This document shows, piece after piece, positions 1-12,434 of a stretch of DNA of 64,000 bases. Position 1 is the stretch's first letter, and each line of letters opens with the position of its first letter. The translations under genes and the position numbers were made by a program. This DNA is from Pseudovirgaria hyperparasitica (Eukaryota > Ascomycota > Dothideomycetes > Acrospermales > Acrospermaceae), in NCBI RefSeq assembly GCF_010093815.1, contig NW_022985558.1:1279459-1343458 (forward strand). Reading direction: 5' to 3'. Under the pieces are notes generated by a model. The model saw only the letters and a list, made by a program, of their open reading frames with translations, searched no databases and was not told the origin of the DNA.

Positions 1-240
1 CTAGCCACCGAAATGTCTGTAAACTCTAAACTCAAACCAGTTTTATTACCTAAACTCTCTCCTAGAGGGGAGAACTTCCCAGAATAGAGATTATCCTAGA
101 TAATTATATTCAATTATGTAGAGCTATAGCCCTCATAGGTATGAAGAAGAGGTGAAAACCCTTTTAGTATAAATATACAAGGATTTCATGTAGACGTCCT
201 CATATGAGATGCAAAGGATAATAAAGCAACAATTATGATA
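1..240. repeat. AT-rich degraded sequence at the window edge
   Basis: This stretch is rich in A, T and TpA steps and holds no coding frame. Its wording resembles the AT-rich block at 15.0-16.1 kb; both carry a near-identical 'agaatagagat' followed by 'ctagataa'. It is probably the edge of a RIP-degraded repeat that continues to the left of the window. The family cannot be named. Confidence 0.4.
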
Positions 241-3200
241 TTGCTATATGTACTTCAAGACCTTGTCATTACTTTTTCTCCTATCACACAGCCGCTGCTA
301 CTTGGTCATACGTCTCTTTACGTTTTGATCGTGATACAAGGTGACTCATCGATACATCATGAGAATAATCTTTTCCTAATTTCGTGTAATGCTATCAATG
401 ACCCGAAGCCGGAGTTGATGCCATCAGTACGTAGATTTCACCCTTTCTATTCTCTCAGCGGTACTGCTACAGCAGGGATCGACTTAGGGGCTTGAGGAAA
501 GGTGGAACAGTTCTCGTCCAGAGGAAAGGAGTTTCGCTAAAAGAAATCATCATAGAGGTTCGTGAGGTTGTGGACCTATAGAATGTCAACAGTTATAAGA
601 AAAAGACCTTTCCCAACGAAGATCGCGTCGCTAGACTGAGACCAGACTTCATTTAGGTTAGAATTCTAGCTGCTGTTCAGGAATGACTGTCAAGGTTTTT
701 GGAAAGTTGTGAAGCGTAGTGTGTGATATCTTGAGATCATGTAGTAGCACACCATCGTGATGGCATACATTCCTACTCTATAATGTGCGAGGCAGCATCC
801 AAGGCATCCGTGGATCCGTGGCTGGTGGTTAGTCATCAATGCGAAGTGACTGAATACAAAACCTCAACTCTCTTCCGTCTCTTCTTCTACTCACCTCCAT
901 CCCACCAACTTAATCTCATCACCCCATCTATCTTGCTCTATTTCTATCATTAATCCATATCATTATCTCTTGTAACAAGTACATTCCCTTCAACACCATT
1001 CCTCGTTGTCTAGAGGTCGCTGCAGCCGCGAAAGGTATGTGAAGGATCACTGGTCTCACTCTCCCGTGAGATTTTACTCTCCTTTTCTCAACACAAAGCT
1101 CCTATCCTAGATCTTTACACTCCATATTTGCAGGAGGCTAGTAGGCGTTCTACTCTCACCAGAAGCTCGATTCGAGTTTATCTGGAAGAGTTGCCTGGCT
1201 GAGCTGAACTGAACCTTACTCAAAGATGAGGCAATACCTTCTTTCCTCAACACCAACCTCCTATACTATTGTATCTTGCCCCATACTTGTACCATGCGGC
1301 TTTGCTACCACCTTGTACTCTTGGCTGGCTTTCTCTGAGCTCCCTTATACGTATTTGTCGTTTCAAAATCAGCTGAGTTCAGACACGAGGGTGAAGCAAG
1401 CTCAGTCTACTTCACCAACCTTCCTCTATCCCCTTCTTTCTTCCACCATATGTCACGATACTACATGGTCTCTACCGGACCTTTTTTGACAGATCTTGAG
1501 ATCTACGATTCTCTCACCGTAACGAACATGGAGCTGACTTGATTTTGAAAGCACAACTAGCTATCCAAGCTTTAACACACCTCGCACCGACCTACCTCAC
1601 ACTCATACATACCTAGTCTCGTAGTAAGTCTTGCCCCTACTGCACCACTATCCCTATCATTTGCTCAGCCGCGGATCTCATCCTCGGTGTCTTCTTAAGA
1701 TCTAACAGACACAAGCCCTTAGTACTTGAAATAAGAGCTCATGCCCGAGCATCTAGCAAAGCTTGTTCATGTTTGTGGATCTTGCATGAATGCTCTCCTA
1801 AGGTATGTTTTTTCATCTTACATCATTACCGTCAATGGAACTCACCGCAATATCGACATGTTGTGTTCGATATACTTTGAAGCCGACGAAAAGCTAGATC
1901 CTTTCTAGATCTCAGCCTTGATCATATCCATTGGATATTGCCTTTCCTGCTTCGTTTCTCTTTTTGTTCTCTTCTTTTTTCAAGCTATGTCTTATTTTGA
2001 CCGTCACATCCAAGCACTGTCCTCCATGACAATTTCCTCTTTACCAAATGCTAATCAATCTTAATTCCATTAGTCGACCTGAATGGCAACAATATCGGAT
2101 ATTGACGCGTCGCCTGGTGACTCAAAATGCGTCACCTTATGACACAATATGTCAATTTCGACAATCCCCTTTGCCGGGCCTGCGCAAGTCAAGTGGCACG
2201 ATCAATCGCCACGCAGCGGTCTCCTTGGACCGGAGCGCTGGCCTTATCGCAACTGCCTTGAAGACTTTGTCTTCAATTGCTAGCGAAGCCAGTATGCCGC
2301 CTGCGGTCGCCGCAGTATGAGAAGGAGCTGTGCCTTGGCTCAACCTCTACCTTGCAGCGTAGTAGACCATGATGGCCCGGAACAACGGAACTTTACCGCG
2401 AACCTCGTTGCGGTGCTCAGATAATTGCAGTGCGCTGCTCGATCCATTCGAGCTTTGGTGTCAGCGATGTCGACGGCACCATGTAAGTCTCACCCCAGCA
2501 TGGCTCGGCACTTCTGCGAAGTGCTGGGGACTAGTAGCCAGCAACGGTGAAGCTAAGTCGAGCCCCGGTGTATGATCGATCAGAGGTCCTGGTATGATTT
2601 CCATTCTTTTTAGAGCTTGATTGTACGCTGACTCCAGTGCCACCGTCAGACATAGCGTTTTCTGCGTCTCATCGCAATCGCCGACGTCGCCCCCTTTCTG
2701 CGAAAACCGTACAACCTCCGAAGTTCGGATCCTACCTACAGTGGGCTTTTGGCAAGCTCGCCCATGGCATGTTACTAGGTCAAGCAATCAGCATGAGTAG
2801 ATCAAGGGGTCGCTGAACCTGCTAGAGACAAGTCGAAAAGTCAGACCCGGCATGTCAAAGATGCTGCCATTCCCGCTTACAAGCAAGCAATTGGTGGGTA
2901 AAGAGAGTTCGACCAACAAGCCCAACCTGTATGCTGCGCTTCTCACTTTCTTCTCTGGGCAAGCTTCCTCAGCCTCACGAAGAAAGCTTCAATTCGATCG
3001 TCAAGCACTTGGGACGCTAAAATTTGTCGATGCCATGTTGCTCTCCAAGCACGACTCTATCAATCCATAAAATCAGTCATTGGATGACTTCGCCAATTTC
3101 ATGAACAAGAAGTCCGTGATCAGATTCTGAAGCTCAATCTCAGAGACGCATATCGCTACCTTCTCAGGGACATCTTCCATGAGTCAATCTTCTCATACAT

Positions 3201-6119
3201 GCGGTGGTATGGTGGAGAAGTATCTTTTTGAGCTCATCCATCCTTCGAGCACCAAACCATTTTGGTTGCATACCACACAACTGTATGATTCGCTTGGCAT
3301 ACCATGTGACAATACCGCCTGGTTCGGATGGTTTCGTGTTGGGTTACCAAAAGGCAAAGTACACGTACGATAGCTGGATCTTTAGATCAACTGGAATCAC
3401 GTAAGCAGATCGAAATTCGATACGAACACAAGATCCACAACCTTTCAGCCGGTCCATTAGCAACATTTTCAGCGTTGGCGACTTGGAAAACATTTCGAAT
3501 TCTGAAAGTGGTAACCTAGGATCCACGTAGGGGCCAACAAGATTCGCACCTGATCTTCGACGATGTTCAGGCGTTCTACTGACCACGACCGAACCTTTGG
3601 TCGCTCAAATCGACAGTGGTAGCCTGGTGGTGTCCTACACTGAAGACGCTGTTACCTTCAGGACACTTCCGGGCTGCGCGAGAGGGATGAATGTGGCTCG
3701 CGGCTCTTCACATGCTACGCGCAGATTGAGTCAGGCGAACACACCAAGACCAAGACCAGCCAGCGCAACTACCACGCCTAGATGGTCAGCACTGGAGCGC
3801 CAGTAGGCATTGGTACCCATTTCACCCCCCGGTCGGAAGCCGAATGAAACATACGCATGATGTTCAGCCCACCCATGGGCCGGGCAACAACCGAACCGTA
3901 TTTTGTCGATTGACCTGTTGCTGCTTAGTGGTCTTCGCCTTCAATCTAGCTACTGCAAGTCGGTTAGCAGTGCCAGATCCGTACACAAGATGGATTTCTT
4001 GATGTATTGCAAGGGCATCAGGGCCAGACACTCCGAGTACCTCCCGGGCACTTTCAAGCAAACATCCCCGGAGAACCCCCGTCGCGGTCTCCCAGGCCAG
4101 AATTCTAGCTCCTGGGTGAGGCCGGACATGACCAGACATCCAAAATCAGGTACGGTACTACTTTCAATGGGACTTGCACGATTGAGTTATACAGATCTAT
4201 GGTCAGATCCTGTATTGAGATGCAAGATTAGGCTCAAGGCATCGCTGCGGACTTGAGCTCTCTCTCATGCGATTGCCTAGCAGATTCGCAAAAGTAATGT
4301 TTCCTGACTTAGGTCAACCGTCGAATCCTAGCTCGTCCCTTGGTGATCCTTCAGCAGGCACCTCCTCCGATCAAGGACAGCGCAGTAGAAGCACTGAAGG
4401 GTCGCGAGGGACGTGCTCTACCTCTTTTCTGGAAGATGTGGGACTGTCGAGCACATCTTCGCCCACTACCGACCTATGTGAACCATTCAGTGCGCCCTGG
4501 TCGTCCAACTGGTTGGAGTTCGCAGCTATGCCAATTGCGAGCCGTCGACAGTCCTGTTAATGGCATGACTCGGAACATGTACAATCGCTTGGATGCTCTG
4601 CCTGGGCATTTCTCTACCAGTAAGGACACTGATCTAAGCATACGACCTGTGTTTTATTAATCAAGCGGCGAAGCACTACCCTCTGGGAGAAGAGATTCGT
4701 TGACCGGCTCCTCAAATCTTGTCCTATCACAAGCGAGTTGACAGTTTCTTCCCAGATCCGACTTGGATATCCATGCTGGGCGGGCGTTCAACTTGGAACA
4801 CATACTCAGGGGCCGGGCAGTACGGAGCCAACGAGTTCATATTTTGATCCGGTCTGCTCTGGGGTATGATCCCGGTTTGAGGGTTTCGACTAGTAATTTG
4901 TCAATGGAACTATAGAATAATAGAAAAGACTGGATCCGATTGTGCCGTGTATTCCGTGTTCCATAATGCCAAAGTGGCAGTAATAATGAAGTCATTCGCT
5001 TGACTAATCAAAATATTCGTAGAAATTCGTATAATCCGAGATCGCGCTCCATTATCAATGTAGGACATAGAAAATATGTGCATTATGCATCCCAAATTTG
5101 GTGATTTCCAGATTGCGGGCTGTTGACGGAGTGGGCAGATTTTGGACTTCATACCTTACACCAGCTTTGTGCGGGCTTCATCTTCTTAATCTATTTCGTT
5201 TCCTTCATCGGCAACCACAATCCACCACTCCCAAGTTCAAGCTGTTCATCATCTCTCTTTGGCCCATCTTACCCTTTCATCAAACAAAGACATATTCACG
5301 TCATGAGACAGACTTTGTGCTACCTCTCAAAGGTGTACTGGCTCTGTCTATCCGAAAGTGACGTTTTGAACGCGCTGCCCTTGCATCACGTCGTTTCGAT
5401 TTCAGGAAAAGCTAAGAGTGAGGAGAAACTACTTTAATAAGTTCCTTCGGCGTGAACAGGTATAGCGAACGGATGCAAATAAATATCCAGATGTTGAAGA
5501 ACGTCTGCCTCACTCTAATGAAGCTTTGAGGGCCTCTGCCTTGGTATTACTCTCTCCAGCATACAGCTTCATGTCGTCAAATCCATGGATCGGATCGCTT
5601 GGCAGTTTCGATTGAGTCTGCAGTGCCTCGATCATCTTTTACCTGCATTGCAGGTCGGATTCGCAACGCGCTACACCAATCATCACGAAACAGAGCTGGA
5701 ATGCTCGAACCTCTTTACGGAGGCACCATTGAGCAACCACGTGGAATTGAGAGTGAGTGCATCTGGTTCCGAGTCCTGAAAGCCTCCAGAGTTGCTGGAC
5801 GCGCCAGTCAGACAATATTTGGAGACTTCCTTAATGTTGTTTCAATGTTGGCGGATCGCGTCTGACTCATTTTAGGGCTTATTCTCACCGAGCCCTGCAT
5901 AGAAAATGACATACTAGAAAGCCGGAGAAGATACATTAGAGACTGATTTGGAGTCGAAGGCTTTTTCTACTTGAGCAGAATCATGAATCGGGCTTTGTTC
6001 CGATGACACAACTTGGGGACGATATTTCGGAGAGATCATAGGCCGCCTTCTCGTCATGCACAATAGTGTCGATGCACCTCCTTTCAGTTTCGATGCAATA
6101 GCTTCGCTGGTGTCAAAAT
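241..6119. other. Gene-poor stretch, no supported gene
   Basis: Only short open frames occur (about 60-120 codons), overlapping on both strands and without recognisable motifs or splice-linked continuity. Base composition is closer to 50% GC between about 2.05 and 4.9 kb than on either side, so that interval may be the remains of an old gene or mobile element. I could not assign it. Around 880-980 and 1900-1990 there are pyrimidine-rich runs like those upstream of fungal genes, but no start codon leads into a convincing frame. Confidence 0.5.
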
Positions 6120-6978
6120 ATGCGATTCCCCGTCAAAATCGCCTACAAGGTCGCCAAAGAGTCCGCAAGCCGCATCGAGACTGATAGCACAGCAACTCAA
6201 CGACGTCAACAGAGTCTGAACATCATACCCGCGTCAGTTGTACGCAGAGAACATACAATCAAGCATGGGTGGATGAAATGGAGCCACACAGCTGGCACGA
6301 TCGCGCTCAATCGGCTGCAAAGGGGCCAGTGGGATATTGGGATACAAGAAGAGATGGTCGCGCTCAATTGGCTGCGGTATCATCGAAGTGACAATACAAG
6401 TGCAAAGAAAAGAACATGCAGAAGACCGACGCGCTCTGACGGCTGCGTGCGGCTGACGCAATGGGGGAACAGCTCGCGAAGACGAGGATGGTTCGGAAAA
6501 AAAAGGAGGAACTAGGAACAAAGCAGACGGAACGCGACTTCGATCAAGCTTGAGTACCCAGAAGAATGTCTCAAGCTAGAGAGCGCGGAGCAGGTAGCAA
6601 AATTTAAGAGCAAGGACCACAAGCAGCTTCCATCCTTCGACGATTTATCATTCGTAAGAAATGACGTCGTAAGGAGAGCGCTATTTGAAACGATCAGAAG
6701 ATCACCTACCTTATTCCCACAGGTGATTGAGTGATTCAGGATGTGTAATTCTCCGGAAAGTACCGATACAGACCAGAATTGATCCGGCGAAAAGACTACC
6801 CAAAGGCTTTCGCACAATTCCCGAAGCACCTTGCCAGCATGCCTCTTGCTTTCGATCTTGCGATGCAAGGACTTGCGAAGTATGCTCCTCCACTGCAACA
6901 TATTTGCAGTGGTATCGATAGGTCGAGAGCCAAGCTGCAGATGACCTTTCTTGCCTCAAGACGGTTGCGTGGTTGAAC
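6120..6978 (+). pseudogene. Weak gene candidate or decayed gene
   Basis: A frame opens at the ATG at 6120 and runs to a TAG at about 6515. The same frame then stays open to about 6727, and the codon pattern after 6530 looks protein-like (it reads LKLESAEQVAKFKSKD, then FVRNDVVRRALFET). The TAG sits in 'aactag', so it could be the 3' end of an intron. A second possible junction (CAG/gtgatt to gaaag/TAC) would lead to a frame ending at about 6978. No family was recognised, no good donor was found for the first intron and the second would be only about 38 nt. A broken gene is as likely as a real one. Confidence 0.2.
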
Positions 6979-9900
6979 GATTGGTTGTCTCGGCGAGCGC
7001 CTTATTGCCGCTGCTGCTTGGCTTGTCCACATTGAGAGTAAAGAGAGGATGCAAGAGATCCAGAGGCTCGATGCAGTGAGACTTCAGAGTGTTCTACGGC
7101 TCGTGATGCTGGTGGTGGACGTGGTGATGGTTCTGATGAAGATGAGGCTGAAGTCGAGCAAGCCCAGTGAAGAGGAAGTCAGGGGGTGGTGTAGCGGCAG
7201 GCACGGGAGGGAAACTTCGCAGGACTCTGCAGGGGCAGCGCAGCCTCCATCATGGCAGAGGACAATACACAGCCACTAGGCAAGAGTCAGCAGCGACGAT
7301 GACAGCGCACTGCGATATTCAACAAAGAAACATATATCCCCAGTAGCTCATCACTGAAGGCTACGAGCACAAGTGGTGAGTGCCAACGTCTACGTGAGTT
7401 TCCAGCTCGGTCAATTCCATAGCAAATGTCACTACAATACCATAGAAAAGGCGTCATTTCTGAAGCTATCAGGTACGCTTGCTTAATGGGGGATCACGTT
7501 TCCATCAATAACTTCGGCTGACCTCTAGCCCTGGCGCTACTCTCCTTAATCATGCACAATGTTGACTTCCACTATACGCATGTACGCTGCATGCCATTGT
7601 GAAGGTGAGTATTTCGGTCTATCTCAGACTCAACCTATTGCGGTAGGGAAGTTTTCATCGCAGTAGTAGTACATATATCCATAATACTTCAAGAACACCT
7701 CAAGGCAAGGCACAACGGCTAAACAAGCGAGCCGTGTGAAATCGAAACTATTAACGAAAATTAAAGGTCGGGCAGTGTAAGATGCAGAGCAGGTTAGATC
7801 ATAGTTTGATAGCTGGAAGTAACAATAGTGCAAGGTCTATGTGAAAATCTGCGTCTAATGAAAGCTTTGCGAAAGTGGCTCCCGAGGTGAAAAAAAAAAC
7901 CAAGATTGTGACATATTCAAGGATGAGTTCTCGAAGATTTCGTTAGGGGTGGTTTCTTCCTGTACATAATCAGTCCTCTAAGTTCGCTGACTAGCCTCCA
8001 ATGCTATGATCGAATCGAGTCCCCTGGGAATTACATGTGTCGGGCAGTGAGCTTTACGCCTCACTTAATATGTCATTCACAGTGATTGATAGTCAACTAC
8101 TTGCAGGTTTATGCAAGATATTGAGCCTCAGGAGTCTCAATATCTGCCAGCATGTCTTCTTCACAAGTGACTCTTATAATATGTGCCTAGATGCAATATG
8201 GAATGCGTGGTACCCTATAATATCAACTAATATATGCTATTCCGAACATCTTCCAGGTCACTTGTGAAACAATTCAAATCCTCAGCGGCTGATCTATCAA
8301 GATCAACCTTACTCCTTACTTTGTGAACAAAGGTCAGATCAACAGCAGCCACAGACACGGCATACTTGCTGCAGTCATAGACTGATGTCGTCTCCGACCT
8401 CCCAGTGAAAGTGTGAGCTAGACACTTATTAATATTGATTCTAGGAATGTCAAGACTAGACATGGCGTCACTACGAGCAGCACTACGAACGACAAAGGAT
8501 GCATGACAACACAGATTTGATCTTAAACTATAAGAGCCGAATTATGCGTCACTTCGCTAAGTCCATACAGACCCCTTTCGGGCTTGCCAAACCAAACGTG
8601 GGAGCCAACTTGCAGTCAAGATGCTGTGTACATACCGGTACAAGCCATTCAGCCTCACCTACCGAGCGTGCAGAGTAGCTTGTTGATCTGTCAGAACTTG
8701 TTTGTCTTCTTCTCGGTTATAGACGTGCATCGCGCTGTTGGCTTTCAGTGTCTATGATACTTTCATATGGTCTTGCCCAAACGATCGTATGGTGAAGACT
8801 TTGTCTTGCGTATATGTCTTTGTTGTTGTATCTCTGAGTATGAAATGCGCGCTATTCTCTTCACATCGTCATATCCAGAAGTCTATCAATCATACTCTAT
8901 CGTCTATTTCTCTTTCTCTTCTTCCGCTCCCTTCTCTATCGAATCCCGCGCAGTCTATCGAATGCCTAGCAAACGAACACGCCCTTGATTACGCGACTGA
9001 TCTCAGTTCTGACCCTTATCAGCACATGCCACCCTTCATGACTGTTCGTCTTTCCATTCTCTGCCTCCCCTATCCATGTCATAAATATGATATGACTAAC
9101 GCCACTTTTCTTTCTTGAACCACTTGACCACGCTGTCGTCTCGATCTGCTCTAGAATGAAATTGCTCTTGGTCTTGTCCCATAAACTCCTGAAACCCTAA
9201 AACAATCCCCAAGTCTTCTTATGTAGTCCTTGAGTATCCTAAACGCCACCTTCTCTCCCATTTTGCTCTTTTCTACCATTCATCTTCATATTATATCTGG
9301 ATCTTTCTATCGCTCCTGGAAAGTCGTGCTTCCAGGATTATTTTGCGAGTATGCTGGACACATCGTACTGTCCTTTCTTTATCGTTTGAGCTCCTTCGTC
9401 TGCTTAGATGCTGTAAGAGTGAATGCGGCTGTGAATGTAAGACAAGTCATGAACATAGTAAGCTGGTGATGGTTTGAATACCTTGTGCACAGGGTAGAAA
9501 GTAGAAACTATGGCTCTTTGACGACTCTTTGCGTTATCCTTCGATAAACCGCTCTTTGAGTGTCTGTGCCATTCAAAGCCCCTTGTGAACGGTGTATCGT
9601 GAAACATTTCATCACTGGATCATGTCGCTGATTTTTTGGTTGATGGCCGGCTGTTGTCCTTCTAGATTCAGTGTACTATGTTCTTTTTACACCCCGTAGA
9701 GGTGATTCCAACAGATAACCACCTTTTCAAATTCTTGGCTAACTTCTGTGTCATTAATAGGGACCAGTTTTGGGCTTGTTATCCCCTCGAAACGTGCACT
9801 GTATAGCTTCTTGGTTTTGGGAGTCATTGGACCGAACCTCTGATTGGTATGCTGTATCTTTTACTTGATATATCTGCGCAGCTTGAGCGGCACTAGACTC

Positions 9901-11193
9901 TTTGGTGTATCTGAAACTTGACTGACTTGTGGAACAGTCTCGGCGGAAACTAGGGGCTTATCGAGCATCCTGACAGGAATGATGATCATGGGGATTCTTT
10001 ATACGTTCTGTTAGCTATCGAGATCACTGTGTGCTAATAGGAAGCAAGATCTCGCGGGCATTGACTTTTATACCGAGTCTGAGTCGCGCATGAGCGTGTA
10101 AGAGATCGTAATTGCGCCTTGAAACTCCGAATGCCGGGTTTGTGTGAGGGGTGGGATCGTTCTGCTGAATGTGGTAGGTCTCGTGTTTGAAACCGAACTT
10201 TCTCATTTCCCTATGTCTGGTGGCTTATACACAGCCCGTCAGTCAAAAGCTATGGCTATCGGGTGGAGAGCTGTTCTCTTATTGGTTGCTCACCTCTTTT
10301 CGACGTGTACGGAACTCCAAATTCGCATCCAGTCCCGTCTGATAGATATATTCGACATACGATGTGCTACCATTCAAGGTGGCTGTGTGTGTTAGATAGC
10401 GTCAGTAACGGTATGTTGACCCCTTTGAGAGTACGTTTCTCCTTGTCTCTGCATTTTCTGACGATTCCACTGTGTCGCTTATTCGCTGGAAGTCTTACTA
10501 GGTAGTGGGCATTTGTGATAGAGTGCTAGTAGATGTCAGTACCTCGCTGTTAGTTAGTTACAAAAACAGATAGTATAGATTAGTTAATCGCGAGAGTGAC
10601 CGATCGGCATTGTTTCTTCGGAGCTTAATGTAACTGTGTATATTGGTATCTGATGTTCTCTCTTATGTATTCAGTCTCCCGTTTTCTTTGAAATCATGCA
10701 TTGTGGGCGTCCATCACTGTTGTGGCGATGGTAGAGAAGGAGCAGGAGAAGTTGGTGGCTTCGGGGTACCCGTGGAGTCGTACACTCCACGGCCCATGTT
10801 GGCGGTGAGCTCTTCTCTCGCTTTCATTATGTGGCCTGATGGGTCCGGCGGGTGTGGTATCTGTCTGTTCGTAACTATGTAAGCTTGAGGATGTTAATGC
10901 ACTGAATCCACATACACACTTCGGTACTGACAGAGCGTTGTGCGAGAATGTCAGCGCGTAGGGGCAAGCAACAATGGCGACTGTGTCTCTTGAAATAACA
11001 ATGAGCAACTTCAAAGCTCTGTTAGGCTCGATATGGTTCTTACCGTGGTGATAACGTACGTGTTGATGAAGTTGCTTGTTGCGAGTGGCGGGTTAGTACA
11101 GGAATGCTGGTCAGGGTTGTGTCAGTGGAATGCCATGGCAAGGGCAGGTGCAAACTTCTAGGTCGTGGTATATTACACCATTATTTCCAACTA
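6979..11193. other. Gene-poor stretch upstream of the U6 genes
   Basis: No coding region can be supported. Frames are short and lack homology that I can see. From about 8.7 to 9.7 kb the plus strand is rich in C and T, as in long untranslated leaders of fungal genes, but nothing downstream joins to it. No tRNA cloverleaf was recognised. Confidence 0.5.
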
Positions 11194-11299
11194 TCTTCGC
11201 CTTCGGGCATTTGGTCAATTCGTAACACTACAGAGAAGATTAGCATGGCCCCTGCACTAAGGATGACACGCTTAATCAAAGAGAGTAACACATTTTTTT
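11194..11299 (+). ncRNA. U6 spliceosomal RNA, copy 1
   Basis: U6 pairs with U4, then with U2 and the 5' splice site in the catalytic core of the spliceosome. The sequence carries the invariant ACAGAGA box at about 11231-11237, the AGC triad at about 11243, and the following GGCCCCTGC...AAGGATGACACGC section, and ends in seven T residues, the RNA polymerase III stop. The 5' end can fold as GCC-TTCG-GGC, the expected 5' hairpin with a stable tetraloop. It differs from copy 2 at four positions, all in the first 30 nt; one of them changes the widely conserved TTTGAAAC to TTCGTAAC. The exact 5' end is inferred. A TATA-like tatatta lies about 25 nt upstream. Confidence 0.9.
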
Positions 11300-11315
11300 G
11301 GCATTTTTGTTGCAA

Positions 11316-11324
11316 GTTCGACTT
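11316..11324 (+). promoter_or_regulatory. B-box-like element downstream of U6 copy 1
   Basis: GTTCGACTT lies 17 nt after the T-run. It resembles the TFIIIC B box (GTTCGANTC) with one change. Budding-yeast SNR6 has an extragenic B box downstream of its terminator, so this position fits a known arrangement, though much closer here. Confidence 0.55.
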
Positions 11325-11500
11325 TGCGAAGGAGCAGAAGACTTTTTCGTTCATTAGTTCATGGATTATGATTCTTTTTACACTAGTGGGTGAGTTCCAG
11401 TTGTGGGGAAGGAGTGTTTGCCTCAGGTTGGGGGTTTAGGTGTTTGTCTTCATCAGACTAACGTCTAAACCGCACAATATGTATTCTCTAAATTGGAGCT

Positions 11501-11606
11501 TCTTCGCCTTTGGGCACTTGGTCAATTTGAAACACTACAGAGAAGATTAGCATGGCCCCTGCACTAAGGATGACACGCTTAATCAAAGAGAGTAACACAT
11601 TTTTTT
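11501..11606 (+). ncRNA. U6 spliceosomal RNA, copy 2
   Basis: This second U6 gene lies about 200 nt after copy 1 in the same orientation, with the same length (106 nt as aligned) and an identical 3' three-quarters: ACAGAGA box, AGC triad, internal stem-loop region and seven-T terminator. Its segment TTGGTCAATTTGAAAC matches the yeast U6 wording better than copy 1 does, which suggests that this copy is the one under stronger selection. Its 5' hairpin reads GCC-TTTG-GGC. The similarity between copies continues past the terminator (ggcattt, then the B-box region), so the duplicated unit includes downstream flank. The 5' end is inferred. Confidence 0.92.
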
Positions 11607-11623
11607 GGCATTTCTGGCCGACA

Positions 11624-11632
11624 GTTCGACTC
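11624..11632 (+). promoter_or_regulatory. B box downstream of U6 copy 2
   Basis: GTTCGACTC is an exact match to the core B-box consensus GTTCGANTC. It sits 18 nt after the T-run and is kept at the same offset as in copy 1, while nearby bases differ. Inferred role: TFIIIC binding for RNA polymerase III transcription of U6. Confidence 0.65.
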
Positions 11633-11639
11633 TGACGAA

Positions 11640-12434
11640 GTACAGGTGGATCCTCTTGTATCTTTTGAAAGCATTCAACACTTTAGAAGGGCTCCTACAG
11701 TGCTTTCCCAGCAGTTTCTTTGACTATCTATCATTTCACATGTCTGAATAAACGTTCATCACATTGTGTCTTGGCCTGTTCATGACTGTACCGACGCGTA
11801 ATCATCGTCATAGGTTAAAGTAGAATATTCAACGGAGACAACCTTGCAGTGTCTCATCTAGAGCTCTTTGTCCTCCGGAGTCACCTCCACATGCTACAAA
11901 CCTAATAACTGCCCTCCATTCGCACATCTTCCATGACGATGAACTGGAGCCAGTCTATAGGATAGTTCCGTAGAAATATATGCCCATGGGCACGAGGCAG
12001 AAGCGTGAAGTTCTCCACGATCACATCACATCGAATGCACCTCCATATTTATCTGACTAGGTCTATCTACTTAATAAAAAATCCAATTTTGACACAGTCC
12101 ATCTGTCTGAGCATCCTCCGCGCCGCTTGGCCCATATTTGCAGTCCCAAGAACTGTAGATATTCGCTGATTGACTTCCAGCGCCTCAAAGATCTGTTCCA
12201 GTTCTTCACTTACAGCGCAGAGACTGTCCCATGCCCTTCCTAATGCAACGCACTAGGCCACATCAAGCAGAATAACAATTGCCAGCGACACGAGACAGCA
12301 TTCACGCGACTTTTGGAGCCTGTGCTCGATTCTATTTCCTCTATCTTGGCTTTCTCTTCCTTCTAATCCTTCCCACACACTCACACACCAAGCTACTATC
12401 TTGATTTTCTTCGTACAGCCCTGAAAGCTCTCTT
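11640..12434. other. Intergenic, promoter side of the next gene
   Basis: No gene seen. The last 120 bases before the next start codon are strongly C/T-rich with CACACA runs, typical of fungal promoters and leaders. Confidence 0.5.

Noticed and set aside
2048-4660. Possible LINE or other transposon coding remains
   Set aside because: Some short frames look faintly protein-like, but no reverse transcriptase, transposase or integrase motif could be read, and frames do not connect.
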